63,793 bases of DNA from positions 1-63,793 of the IMG/VR virus record IMGVR_UViG_3300042860_002533. One strand, given 5' to 3'. This DNA is from a virus. Of the stretch, positions 22,324 to 31,727 are shown piece after piece. A program made the position numbers and the translations under genes. The first letter of the stretch is position 1. The number at the start of each line of letters is the position of its first letter. A model generated the notes under the pieces. That model did not search any database. It was not told where the DNA came from and saw nothing but the letters and a program-made list of their open reading frames with translations.

Positions 22324-23684
22324 CACTTACTCCCTGGGAAGTCGATGCCAGTAGCTTCGACCAACGCCGTCAGCAGATCGTTGAGTAGCCAGAACATTTC
22401 GGTGATGGACTGCACCGTCGCGGTCGGCCCGTTCATGGCGTTCATCACGTCCTGCACCAGCTTCGCTAGGTCGTTGTGGTTGGTATACACACCGCTGAAT
22501 AGGTCAACAATGGAGTTCTCCCACCGCTCAAAGAATTCCTTGTCTAAGTACTTCTCGGTCACCCAAGCGACAATCTCCGCGTCCTGCGCCTCAAGCCGCA
22601 CAGTCTCATCAACCGCGAACGCAGCCTGCTCACGCAGGGCAGCGATATCGGTTTCGCCGATCTTCTGCGCCAGTTCAGCTTTCATGGCGACGTTCTCCGC
22701 CTCAAGGGCGTCCAAGCGTGCCAGCAGCGAATCGACAACCGCCTGCGATACACCCTCACCGGAAAGCGCCGCTGCTTCCAACGCGGTGACGCGATCACCA
22801 AGCTCATCTTTGACAATCGCCTGAATCAGTACCGGCAACCCCGCCTGCACATCAGCCGCAGTCGGGTTGGCCGACACCGGCTTACCGGACAGCACCGACA
22901 GCAGTTGAGCAACAGCAACACTGCCGTCCGACAACGCCTGCCAGACCACCTCAACGTCAGCGACCGTCGCACCTGGCTTCACCGCAAGCAGATCAAGCAG
23001 AGGTTGAAGATTGGTTGCGTCGGGTAAACCGGCCAGGGCTGCGTCGATCTGCGTCTGGAACGTAGCCCCAAGGTTGCCGAAAACAGCAGCAACATCAGCG
23101 AGAGTGCCGCCGCCGCCAGGCTTCCCACCCAGAATGTTCACAACACCCTGAGACAAACCCACAGCGTCAGCGATCTGCTGGGCCTGCTCGGGACTCAGGC
23201 CAGCGGCAAGATCGCCGCCGCCAGCAGCCGCAGCGATCCCATCCCACACAGCCTGAACAGCCTGAGCAACCGACGCAGGGCCACCCGGCTTCTGAGCCAA
23301 ACCCCACACAAGCTCGTTCAGGCTTTCACCGGCCTGCCCAACTTCTGTATACATGCCCTTCAGGAGAACAACAGCCTGCTCTGCCGTCGCCGGTTTAACC
23401 GGGCTGCCGTCAATGTGCGCCAAGCGCGACAACAAATCCTTCAGAACGGCATCCACAGCGTTAGCATCACCCAACGCCGAAAAATCCAGTCCCGCAGCAG
23501 CATCCAAAATCATCTGCTCCAACAGAGCGTTATCCACCCCGCCAGCAGCCAAATTCCCTACCGCCGCAACAAGAAGCTCATAAGTAGGATTCGGCTTGCC
23601 AGTGATCGCAGCCGCGATCCTCTGGTCAAGCATCCAAGAGTTACTCCTAGGCAGCGCTTTAACCTTACTCATTGAAATCGTCAC
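22323..23684 (-). CDS. minor tail protein, long helical, 453 aa
   Basis: Preferred start GTG 23684 with GAGGAG seven bases upstream; ATG 23672 is the alternative. Near the N-terminus it carries NSWMLDQRIAAAITGKPNPT, almost repeated in the 25101-25361 protein. The body is Ala/Val/Leu-rich with several similar helical units (AQAVQAVWDGIAAA, ADVAAVFGNLGATF, ADVEVVWQALSDG) and a coiled coil towards the C-terminus. It is probably an elongated tail or fibre protein. Confidence 0.75.
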   Translation of the reverse strand: MTISMSKVKALPRSNSWMLDQRIAAAITGKPNPTYELLVAAVGNLAAGGVDNALLEQMILDAAAGLDFSALGDANAVDAVLKDLLSRLAHIDGSPVKPATAEQAVVLLKGMYTEVGQAGESLNELVWGLAQKPGGPASVAQAVQAVWDGIAAAAGGGDLAAGLSPEQAQQIADAVGLSQGVVNILGGKPGGGGTLADVAAVFGNLGATFQTQIDAALAGLPDATNLQPLLDLLAVKPGATVADVEVVWQALSDGSVAVAQLLSVLSGKPVSANPTAADVQAGLPVLIQAIVKDELGDRVTALEAAALSGEGVSQAVVDSLLARLDALEAENVAMKAELAQKIGETDIAALREQAAFAVDETVRLEAQDAEIVAWVTEKYLDKEFFERWENSIVDLFSGVYTNHNDLAKLVQDVMNAMNGPTATVQSITEMFWLLNDLLTALVEATGIDFPGSK

Positions 23685-23714
23685 CCACAGTCTCCTCGAC
23701 CCTCTCAAGCGTCA

Positions 23715-23969
23715 CTAGCAATCATCCCCAGAAAGCGACTGCTCCACCTGCCGCTGTTCGATACCGACAACTTGCTCGGATTGACGCAGAACCGCAGCCA
23801 AAGCGTTAGCGCGGGCCTCGTCAGTCGGATCGCCCACCGCAATTTCATCAGGGCTGGTCGTCCACGCGGCCTTAACCTCGTCAGCGATCTCTGGGTGCGC
23901 CGCGATCACCGCGAGCAGAGCCGACTGCTTGGCCTTCAGGTCAGCAAAAACCTCGTCATAACGTGCCAT
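23715..23969 (-). CDS. small helical tail-region protein, 84 aa
   Basis: Good RBS (ACAGGAGAAAAAG) before ATG 23969 (MARYDEVFADLKAKQSALLA). Acidic and helical throughout, ending EQRQVEQSLSGDDC. Located between two tail fibre genes; possibly a chaperone or a small structural adaptor. Confidence 0.68.
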   Translation of the reverse strand: MARYDEVFADLKAKQSALLAVIAAHPEIADEVKAAWTTSPDEIAVGDPTDEARANALAAVLRQSEQVVGIEQRQVEQSLSGDDC

Positions 23970-23983
23970 ATCTTTTTCTCCTG

Positions 23984-25099
23984 TCACCATGTTTGGAGCG
24001 CGGCCCTGCGCCACGCATGAGCCGTGCCATCACCTGTGTAGATGTACAAGTGGTTGCCGTCCTCAGCCCACATACCGGGAGCACCTGCGGTGGCTGAGTT
24101 GGTCGGAACGGTGGTCTTTACACCGACTGGGAAGGTCCGCGCTGACCCTGTAGGGCTGGCATCAGCGCCTACGTTGACTGTGACAGCGCCTTTGCCCTGC
24201 GGGGCCAAAGCGATCCCCACATCTGCCAACGAGCCAGAAACTCCACCGATCTGCACGAATGGAAAATCTTTTCTTGCAGTCCGAACCTCCACATACCCTT
24301 CGGGATCGCCCGTTGACCAACCAGTAACGCGAAACAGGGTTTCCCCGGAGTCTTTGACTTCAACCGTTTTGGCGTTAATCGCCGGGTTGTTCAACGTCGG
24401 ATCGTTCAAAAGCGGGGAAGTCAACGTCGGGAAGGTCAACGTCTTATTCGCAAGGGTTTGAGCACCCGTAGTGGTCACCACCGGCACGTTCCGCGCAGTC
24501 ACCACACCCGAACCCATAGGGAACAAATCAATGCCTGTGTTCGCGGAATTATCCACTGGCGTGGCATTGGAGAGCGCCTGGAATCGCACTACGTTGGCGA
24601 CTTCATCAACATTGACCTGCAACCGCGTCTTGAAGTTCTCGCTAGCACTGTTCTGGAAAACAGCGAACGGCACACTGTTCTTGTTCTCCAAACGAAGCCT
24701 GTAAAAGCCGGATGCGACAGTAGTCGAAGCCACAAGACGCACATCGCCATTCAGGTTAACCGAACCCAGAAGCACCGGGTCAGTCAAAGTTTTCTTCGAC
24801 CACACAGCCTCAAGATCGGTCAGCCACAGGGCGATCCGCGCTTTGAACGCCGACCAGGGGCTGCGTTTTACAACCCCGCCGTCCACGATCACAACCTCGT
24901 CGGACAAATCCGGCTCAGGCTTAACCGGAGCTAAATCTGGGTCAACCAAACCGTCAACGCCGTCCCGACCGGGTGCCCCGTCAACACCGTCGCTACCCGA
25001 CTCGCCTTTCTCGCCGCGAATACCGTCAACACCATCCCGGCCCGCAACACCACGATCCCCCTGCGGCCCCTTCAAATTCCCGGCAACAACCCACGCCAT
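23984..25099 (-). CDS. collagen-like minor tail protein
   Basis: 371 residues. Residues about 9-50 are Gly-X-Y repeats (GPQGDRGVAGRDGVDGIRG), a collagen-like trimerising stalk. A beta-rich body follows with repeats such as TLTFPTLTSPLLNDPTLNNP. The C-terminus WRRAALQTW matches the end of the 880-residue tailspike-like protein (WKRAPLTTW). These shared ends point to one assembly system for surface fibres. Confidence 0.82.
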   Translation of the reverse strand: MAWVVAGNLKGPQGDRGVAGRDGVDGIRGEKGESGSDGVDGAPGRDGVDGLVDPDLAPVKPEPDLSDEVVIVDGGVVKRSPWSAFKARIALWLTDLEAVWSKKTLTDPVLLGSVNLNGDVRLVASTTVASGFYRLRLENKNSVPFAVFQNSASENFKTRLQVNVDEVANVVRFQALSNATPVDNSANTGIDLFPMGSGVVTARNVPVVTTTGAQTLANKTLTFPTLTSPLLNDPTLNNPAINAKTVEVKDSGETLFRVTGWSTGDPEGYVEVRTARKDFPFVQIGGVSGSLADVGIALAPQGKGAVTVNVGADASPTGSARTFPVGVKTTVPTNSATAGAPGMWAEDGNHLYIYTGDGTAHAWRRAALQTW

Positions 25100-25100
25100 A

Positions 25101-25361
25101 TCAACTCTCCAATTTAAAAACAGTGCCCGAAACGGAATCTAAATACATGTCACCAGGCTTAGAACCAACAACATTCACAGGCGCACCATTACCAAAGAAC
25201 CAATTCGTCCCACCAGAAGAAACAGGCCCACCAGAACCAAGCCTTTTTAAAGACTCAACAATCAACTCCCAAGAAGGATTCGGAATACCAGTAATAGCAG
25301 AACCAATCCGCTGATCCAAAGTCCAACTATTCTTATTCGGCGGTTTAACCGGCTTCGCCAT
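25101..25361 (-). CDS. small tail protein with LDQRI motif, 86 aa
   Basis: ATG 25361 (MAKPVKPPNK). Residues 12-45 (NSWTLDQRIGSAITGIPNPS and onward) duplicate the N-terminus of the 453-residue tail protein. The rest is a small Gly-rich beta domain (SGGTNWFFGNGAPVNVVG). Probably a tail adaptor sharing a docking sequence. Confidence 0.7.
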   Translation of the reverse strand: MAKPVKPPNKNSWTLDQRIGSAITGIPNPSWELIVESLKRLGSGGPVSSGGTNWFFGNGAPVNVVGSKPGDMYLDSVSGTVFKLES

Positions 25362-25366
25362 GAAAA

Positions 25367-25639
25367 TCAAACCTTCAATGCGTTGTTCTCAGAAGTGTGC
25401 AGCACACCCCAACCGGCCAGATTCGTGGTTTCAATCCAAGTGCGGTCGTCGGTGGAATAAACCCGCCAATACGTTTCGGCGTACTGGCGCACCCGCAAAG
25501 CCACATCCCCAGTAGCAGGGTTATGCAGCACCGTCCCAACACCCCTCTCGACAGCAACAGCCTCAAGAGCCGCTATGACTTTCGCCGCATCATCGTCCGA
25601 CAAATTCGCTTTAATGACGTTCTGAATTACTACGTCCAC
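25367..25639 (-). CDS. hypothetical tail-region protein, 90 aa
   Basis: GTG 25639 follows AAGGAGAAAC; a longer frame lacks an RBS and overlaps the tailspike gene. It has a helical first half (IKANLSDDDAAKVIAALEAV) and a beta-rich second half (GDVALRVRQYAETYWRVYST). Typical of small genes among tail-fibre genes. Confidence 0.7.
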   Translation of the reverse strand: MDVVIQNVIKANLSDDDAAKVIAALEAVAVERGVGTVLHNPATGDVALRVRQYAETYWRVYSTDDRTWIETTNLAGWGVLHTSENNALKV

Positions 25640-25650
25640 ACGTTTCTCCT

Positions 25651-28293
25651 TTACCAAGTTGTAAGCGGTGCGCGTTTCCACACATTCGTTGCCACGCACA
25701 CATAATGAAAATTGCTGTCATAGGCTTCCTGGCCCGCAGTACCCGGCGCGTTTGCGTTAACGGGAACAGAAGCCCACGACCTAGCCCCAATCACCTGGGC
25801 GACAGTATGGGTGTGACCTTTAACCTCGACCTGCACGCCGTCAGCCCGCACCACCCCAGCGCCACGGGCACTGAGTTCCAGCGGCACATCCGCATCTGAT
25901 CCGGTTGCCAAAATGGTGGGAGCGCCGCCAGCTACAGCCCCGCTGAACCGCAGAAAGTTCACCGCCGACGTGACAGCCGAAAACTGGGCGCAGTTCGTTG
26001 CACCTGGGCTGACGAAAATTGTGGACGTACCCTTGGATTCGACGGACAGACCGATATCGGCCGCTGGCCCCGCCGCATCAATACGGGGCGAGCCAGCGCT
26101 GTTGCGGATTCGCACATGGTTGACGGGATCGCCAGGCCCATTGGGAAATTCGACCGCAGTTTTTCCGTTGTTGTCGTAGATCGTTGCGAGGCGCATACCG
26201 TTTAACAGGTCACGCTCATCAACAAACACGTTACTGCCGAGTGTTGCGCCGCCGGATAAAGAGTTTCTGAACTCAGCAGGGCAATTCCTGACGGTGTTGC
26301 CCGTCATCGACAGATTATCAACGGTCTTGCCTGCCCCGTTAGCCGTCAGAGCAACCGCTGAGTTGCCCAGGTTTGAGAACTGGTTGCCCGTAATTGCAAC
26401 CCCATTGGCAGAGTTCTCCATCTGAAGTCCAACGCTATTAGCCTTTGAACCGCCGTCAAGAATGTTGCCCGACACAGCCACACTGTTTGTCGCACCGGCA
26501 AAAAACAACGGCCGATCAGCAACAACGGTGTTACCGGATACGGTGCTATTCGTCACCGTAGCACCACGCCCACCGACAATGATTCCCCAGGTATCAGCGC
26601 CAGCAGTGAAACCACCTATAGTGTTGTTGCTGATCGTCAGATGGTTGACCTGAGTAACGCTCGGCCCTGCGGTGCAACTGATCCCGCAGCCGTAAGGCTC
26701 CGGTGGTTCAATCCCTCCCTGGTCAATGACGTTTCCGGTTACCGTGCAGTAATCCAGGTTAATCCCGGCGCTCGGAATCTCAATGCCGTAGGTACTGAAC
26801 CTGCGGATCGAATTGTTGCTAATAACGGCCCTGCGAGGCGAACCACACGTAATTCCGAATAAGCCGCCAGTAATGACATTGCTGTCAATGATCCAGCTTT
26901 CCCCGTACATGACGGAGATACCCACTGAAACATTGTCTATCGTCTGCGAACCCTCCCCCCCTGCGTTTGGGCCTAACGCCCCGCCAATCGGCAGCCGGAT
27001 GACATTGCGGCTCACAATGATGTTCGACGGTGTCCATGTTCGCCGTCCTATTTCCCCGCCTTCCCCACGTATCACAATTCCGACGTGATACAAACCGCCG
27101 TTTTCTGCGTCAATGAAATTGTCGGAAACAACAATGTCTTTGATGAACTCGCCCGAATCGTAAATACATATGCTAGCTCCACCGAAGTCAATCAATTTGT
27201 TGTTAGTAACGGTGAGCCGGTTGCAGCCCTCGCCCTGAATGGCGAAACCGGAACCATTCTTCGCTGTGATGTTACGAACCGTCACACCGTCAGCGTAAGA
27301 AACTGTAATGGCATGATCTGCACTCCCGGTGGACGCACTAGCGTCAAACACGCCACCATCAACAGTAACATTGTCGGCAACGATCCGTAACAGATCAGCC
27401 GACGCTGAAAGCTTCAGTATCGCCTTATCAGACAGCAACCATTTCTGCCCTTCCACGTCGGCAACCATCTGCGACACCGAATAAGTGCCGGGAGGGAAAT
27501 ACACCGTACCGCCAACACCCGCAGCGTCCCTCGCCGCGTGAACAGCAGCCAGATCATTAGCGGCACCATCACCCAACGCACCGAAATCCCTGACGTTAAA
27601 CGTCAAACGCTCAGGCAAATGCTCATCAGGAACCCTGGATTTAGCGTCCAGCACCGGAAACCCGCCAGGAACATTCTCAGGCCGATCCGGAATCGCATCC
27701 CAAGACGAAGGGCCAGGATCGCCCTTCAGACCCGACTTATCCAACGGGCTAGGAATGTCAACCCCGCCGTAACTAAACACAACCCTGCCAGCGCCGTCGA
27801 TCCGCACGCTACCAGGGGCGACCTTAATAACCCCAGACGGCGGCTGCCCAGGCTGGCGCATAACACTGATGAGATTGATTTCGGTGTCTCGTGTCGGCGC
27901 TTGGAAAGAAAATGCGGTGATAGCACCAGGCTTATTACCCAGCCGAACCTCGGAGAACGTCACCCGATAAAAGAGCGGGTCTTTCAACTCAAGGAACGGG
28001 CCGTCCGCAAGCAACCTGACAGGGGCGAACTCGGCAACACCGTCGTCGGAAAACGGGCGCATCTTGACCCGCCCATCAGCACTGTCGATGATCCCCACAA
28101 TCGGCACAGGCACATACCCGGTGGGGCGAGGATCGGCGCTCGTCGCCAGAATCACATCACCCGCCGCCAAAATCGGAGTAAAAGTCACCTTCGCTGAAAT
28201 GGGCGGCAGATCAGGATTATGGTCAGTGTCGTTAACGCTATCTTCAAGAACAGCGCGGAAATCACCCGTCACTGTAAAAAACACAGGCTTCAT
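25651..28293 (-). CDS. tailspike-like protein with right-handed beta-helix
   Basis: 880 residues. Residues 1-215 are an attachment domain. At about 230 begins NVRDFGALGDGAANDLAAVH, the Pectate_lyase_3 entry motif, followed by YFPPGTYSVS and some 400 residues of short repeats rich in VTNN/ISNN/VSGN, the rungs of a parallel beta-helix. The C-terminus ends WKRAPLTTW. Such proteins bind and often cut surface polysaccharide; this is the best candidate for the main receptor-binding or depolymerase protein. Confidence 0.85.
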   Translation of the reverse strand: MKPVFFTVTGDFRAVLEDSVNDTDHNPDLPPISAKVTFTPILAAGDVILATSADPRPTGYVPVPIVGIIDSADGRVKMRPFSDDGVAEFAPVRLLADGPFLELKDPLFYRVTFSEVRLGNKPGAITAFSFQAPTRDTEINLISVMRQPGQPPSGVIKVAPGSVRIDGAGRVVFSYGGVDIPSPLDKSGLKGDPGPSSWDAIPDRPENVPGGFPVLDAKSRVPDEHLPERLTFNVRDFGALGDGAANDLAAVHAARDAAGVGGTVYFPPGTYSVSQMVADVEGQKWLLSDKAILKLSASADLLRIVADNVTVDGGVFDASASTGSADHAITVSYADGVTVRNITAKNGSGFAIQGEGCNRLTVTNNKLIDFGGASICIYDSGEFIKDIVVSDNFIDAENGGLYHVGIVIRGEGGEIGRRTWTPSNIIVSRNVIRLPIGGALGPNAGGEGSQTIDNVSVGISVMYGESWIIDSNVITGGLFGITCGSPRRAVISNNSIRRFSTYGIEIPSAGINLDYCTVTGNVIDQGGIEPPEPYGCGISCTAGPSVTQVNHLTISNNTIGGFTAGADTWGIIVGGRGATVTNSTVSGNTVVADRPLFFAGATNSVAVSGNILDGGSKANSVGLQMENSANGVAITGNQFSNLGNSAVALTANGAGKTVDNLSMTGNTVRNCPAEFRNSLSGGATLGSNVFVDERDLLNGMRLATIYDNNGKTAVEFPNGPGDPVNHVRIRNSAGSPRIDAAGPAADIGLSVESKGTSTIFVSPGATNCAQFSAVTSAVNFLRFSGAVAGGAPTILATGSDADVPLELSARGAGVVRADGVQVEVKGHTHTVAQVIGARSWASVPVNANAPGTAGQEAYDSNFHYVCVATNVWKRAPLTTW

Positions 28294-28343
28294 CAGTAAC
28301 CTCTTGCAATCGTAAGCCCAACAAGCTTCGTCATCGTTTCCTT

Positions 28344-29537
28344 CTAAGTCTTAGGGACGTTATCGGACACAGTCACCGAATTAATAGAACTGGGCTTCAA
28401 ATTGCCCTGCGAGATACCGCCGAATCCCCACCCGGTATTAGCATCCAGAACAGCAGTCCTATCCGCCAAATCTGCATGAACTAAAACAACCTGACTGTTC
28501 CGCAACACCCGATAAACCCGCAAACCATCCGCAGTCCCACACTCAAGCGTGTACGCCGAAGCCACAGAAGGGCCAGGGCAACGTCCGCTCTCAAGTTCCT
28601 GCGACGAAGCCCCAACAACCAAATGCAAAGAAACACCATCACGGTTAGCCCGCATCTCAATGAAATCCTTGCGGTCAGCCGACACCCGGCCCTGCAACAA
28701 ATCGTTCGTCTCAGCCAACAGAAAATTCTGGGCCACCTGAGTTCCCGTCACCCGGCTGATCTTCTGATACGGAGTCTTAGTGTTCCCATCAGCGGCAGCC
28801 GTCGAACGGAAATAGCGGGCCACATCCTTATCCCCAGGCAAAGGATTAGACCCCGAAACCCACTCGGCCTGATGCCCATTCTTCACAACCATCCGGCCGT
28901 CACCATTCAACTCCTGCACCCAGCCACGGCTCGACCACTCAGGCGCAGAATCAATCACCAAAGAAGTCTCAAAATCATCGCCGCCGTTAATGCCCTGAGG
29001 AATCCCCATCGCCGTCAACTCGGCCCGCAACTGCTGAATCAAAGTCTGATTTGAAATAATCGTCGCAGCCAACTCCTGAATCTCAGAAGTCGTCAAAGAC
29101 GTAGTTCCATCCTCGCCGCCAAGATCAATACCCAAAGCGCCAAGAGTCTGATTCAAGAAGTCCTGCCACTTATCCAACCCCAACTTCTTCGCTAATTCCT
29201 CAAAGAAATCGGCAACCTTCTCCGCAATATCAGCGAACTTGTTCACCAGATCAGTGAAGAACTCGCCAATGTCCTCAAGTGTTCCGCCCACCGAACCGGA
29301 CAAGACCGCAGCCAGCTTCTCAATGAACTCAGTGAGCGACTTAAAGCCACCCATCAAACCGTCAAACAAAGACGTTTGAGCGAACTCCCAAGAACTATTC
29401 AACTCAAGACCCTTGAGGTAATGATCCTCAACCCGGCCCCTCGTGCGATCCTGCAAACCGGAAAGAGTGTCCTGAGACACCCACTCCCGCATCCACCCAC
29501 CAGGCTCAATGCCGGTAGACCCCTGCGGCATCGTCAC
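28344..29537 (-). CDS. minor tail protein, 397 aa
   Basis: The N-terminal 45 residues are acidic and aromatic. A long amphipathic coiled coil follows (residues about 65-135, e.g. FFTDLVNKFADIAEKVADFF). The C-terminal 200 residues look like a lectin-type beta-sandwich (WVQELNGDGRMVVKNGHQAE...VARYFRSTAAADGNTKT...WGFGGISQG). I suspect DUF7257-like, shared with 16820-17773. Its start overlaps the upstream stop. Confidence 0.78.
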   Translation of the reverse strand: MTMPQGSTGIEPGGWMREWVSQDTLSGLQDRTRGRVEDHYLKGLELNSSWEFAQTSLFDGLMGGFKSLTEFIEKLAAVLSGSVGGTLEDIGEFFTDLVNKFADIAEKVADFFEELAKKLGLDKWQDFLNQTLGALGIDLGGEDGTTSLTTSEIQELAATIISNQTLIQQLRAELTAMGIPQGINGGDDFETSLVIDSAPEWSSRGWVQELNGDGRMVVKNGHQAEWVSGSNPLPGDKDVARYFRSTAAADGNTKTPYQKISRVTGTQVAQNFLLAETNDLLQGRVSADRKDFIEMRANRDGVSLHLVVGASSQELESGRCPGPSVASAYTLECGTADGLRVYRVLRNSQVVLVHADLADRTAVLDANTGWGFGGISQGNLKPSSINSVTVSDNVPKT

Positions 29538-29983
29538 AGCGAACCGTCCCCCCTCCGCAGCCGCTCAGTAGCAGCCTTCAGCCGCTCCATAGCCGACAGC
29601 AACTCCTCGGCCTGCTCCTGAATGAACTGATCCCGGTTCTCCGGAGTGACCTTGCTCAGCTTCTCCGCGACGGCCGGGAACTGGTCAATCAGCATCTCCG
29701 CAGCCAAAGCAGTCAACTTCTCAGGCTCCTTATCGGTCACACCCAAAGCCAGCAAGTTGCGATCCGGCCCTGGATACTCGGGCACCCACTTCGTTTGCAG
29801 ATCGGCGTGATGCCGAAACCCGAAATCCCACAACATTTGACTCAACGCCGGGAAACACGGCGCAGGAATCAAAGGCTGGTTACCGAACCGATCACCGCGA
29901 GGATCAGGCACACCAGCCGCGAACGCCCACGCCGCGAACTCGGCGGGATTCTCCATGTCACTTTCATGCTGACGATTAGGCAT
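29534..29983 (-). CDS. minor tail protein (DUF2744-like), 149 aa
   Basis: ATG 29983 (MPNRQHESDM). The centre reads SQMLWDFGFRHHADLQTKWV followed by PEYPGPDRNLLALG, a pattern I associate with small tail-module proteins of mycobacteriophages (DUF2744). The C-terminus is a charged coiled coil. Probably a baseplate or tail-tip accessory. Confidence 0.7.
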   Translation of the reverse strand: MPNRQHESDMENPAEFAAWAFAAGVPDPRGDRFGNQPLIPAPCFPALSQMLWDFGFRHHADLQTKWVPEYPGPDRNLLALGVTDKEPEKLTALAAEMLIDQFPAVAEKLSKVTPENRDQFIQEQAEELLSAMERLKAATERLRRGDGSL

Positions 29984-30008
29984 CACATAACTCCCCACTG
30001 CTCATAAA

Positions 30009-31727
30009 TCAACCCTGAATGAGCGAAATTCCAACATTGTTAGCGGCCTCGCTGATCTTCTTCGTCAAGCGTGCAAGGCGTTCACCCAACGACAACGCAC
30101 GCTCACTGCGGCCCGCCTTGATCGTCCAAGCGTAAGGCTGCTCACTGCCCATAGTGTTATCCCAACTAGGAACCATTTCCTCAAGCTGGTTAACCCAGAT
30201 AATGTCCTCAAGACCCTTAGAGTCCAAAGTGGAACCAATGCGATGCCCAATATCGGCATGAACACCCGGTATGACCCAAGAGTCATGCAGTTCCATCACA
30301 TGAGCCGTTTCCGACTTGCCCACCAAAAAGCCGCCACGCAACGCAGCCACCGCAGACAGCGACCAAGAATTAGCCTCAGCGCCGGTCTGGAACGCCTCAA
30401 CGTAATGCACCCAGCCAAGCTCCTTAGCCCGACCAGAGTTACGCCAATAAAGCCACGCCGCAATAGTTCCGACAAGGAAAGGCATCACCACATCAGAAAT
30501 AATTGTACCAATTGACGAGAAAAGAATCAGCGCACCCAAAAGGTTGCCGATAGTCTCAATGGTCAACTTAGCAATAGCATCCGCAGCCGGGTTATCGCCA
30601 CCCACACACACAGCAACATTCTTCGACGGACCCCACGACAACGAAGAAGAATTAATGGGTGTCCACTCATTGTCACGAATCACCAGCCACGGCTGGCGGG
30701 CCACAGTGCCCAAGAAACCATTCTGGAAATACTCATCCGGAGCTAACCCAGAATCCTCGCTGACCGCATTGAACAAATCCTCAACGAAACCCGACCCGTA
30801 CTGGATCGTGGAACGCACCATGCCGTCGATGACCGTTCCCGACAAGAACGTGCCCTCAAGTGCGCTGACGTTGCTGTTATCCACAACCTCAAACACCAGG
30901 GCGCAATTCTTGACATTCTGCACAAACGGATTAGGTGAACATGTCTCACCGTCGTCGGTCACAATTCTTCGGTACTGCACAGATAACTGCGCATCATCTA
31001 ATGAGTCCGCGATTACGGCATCGACGGGATTCATTCTTGAGGACAAGAAAGTCCACAATGAAGAATCGCCCACAAACGTCGGAGCCTTAATGTGCATCTG
31101 CCAATCAGACCAATCCCACAAATCATCCCAAGACTCATAATCAAACGGGTCGTCAGGCAGCATCCAGTTATTGCCCTCATTGCGGGCGATCTGGATGAAA
31201 ATAAGTTGACTTATGCACCAGCGAGCAGGCCCAGCCAGCGCAAAAATTCGTGGAAATTGAAAAACCGGAATTGGCAACACAGGGTTAGGTGGAACCAGAA
31301 GGTACTGCAAAAAAGTCAAGTCGTCCTGAAATGAAACCTCAAGAGTTTTGATGCCGTCTTTTTTCTTGACTTCCCACTTATCTAGAATACCCGACCAGCG
31401 TTTCGCCCCACCGTAAAAATCGACCGTGATAATCACGTTCTTACGCAGCGCAGGATCATTCGGAAGCTTCTTCAACCACATCGCAATGTAATGCTCGTCC
31501 CGAATCTCAAACATCCCCTCACAAGGAGTGTTGTTCTTAAACGGAAACGAACCGCGAATCGTGTCATCAAAATCCACGCGGCCCACATACTTCGCCCCAG
31601 CCACAGAAGGATCAGGGTCATTCATCCACAAACGAATAAGAGGCTTCGCATACCGCAGCGAACGGTGAGACTTCCTGATATCCTCGCACTGCAACTCAGC
31701 AACACTTAAAGCATCCAACAATCTCAC
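30009..31727 (-). CDS. tail-tip protein (Tal-like minor tail protein)
   Basis: GTG 31727 overlaps the stop of the upstream distal tail gene (CTGTGAG) and gives 572 residues. It begins with a beta-rich domain (PLIRLWMNDPDPSVAGAKYV) typical of tail-hub proteins. A hydrophobic stretch lies near residues 395-435 (LLGALILFSSIGTIISDVVM), and the end is basic and helical. In siphoviruses the gene after Dit encodes the tail-associated hub protein that opens the tail tip. Confidence 0.78.
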   Translation of the reverse strand: MRLLDALSVAELQCEDIRKSHRSLRYAKPLIRLWMNDPDPSVAGAKYVGRVDFDDTIRGSFPFKNNTPCEGMFEIRDEHYIAMWLKKLPNDPALRKNVIITVDFYGGAKRWSGILDKWEVKKKDGIKTLEVSFQDDLTFLQYLLVPPNPVLPIPVFQFPRIFALAGPARWCISQLIFIQIARNEGNNWMLPDDPFDYESWDDLWDWSDWQMHIKAPTFVGDSSLWTFLSSRMNPVDAVIADSLDDAQLSVQYRRIVTDDGETCSPNPFVQNVKNCALVFEVVDNSNVSALEGTFLSGTVIDGMVRSTIQYGSGFVEDLFNAVSEDSGLAPDEYFQNGFLGTVARQPWLVIRDNEWTPINSSSLSWGPSKNVAVCVGGDNPAADAIAKLTIETIGNLLGALILFSSIGTIISDVVMPFLVGTIAAWLYWRNSGRAKELGWVHYVEAFQTGAEANSWSLSAVAALRGGFLVGKSETAHVMELHDSWVIPGVHADIGHRIGSTLDSKGLEDIIWVNQLEEMVPSWDNTMGSEQPYAWTIKAGRSERALSLGERLARLTKKISEAANNVGISLIQG

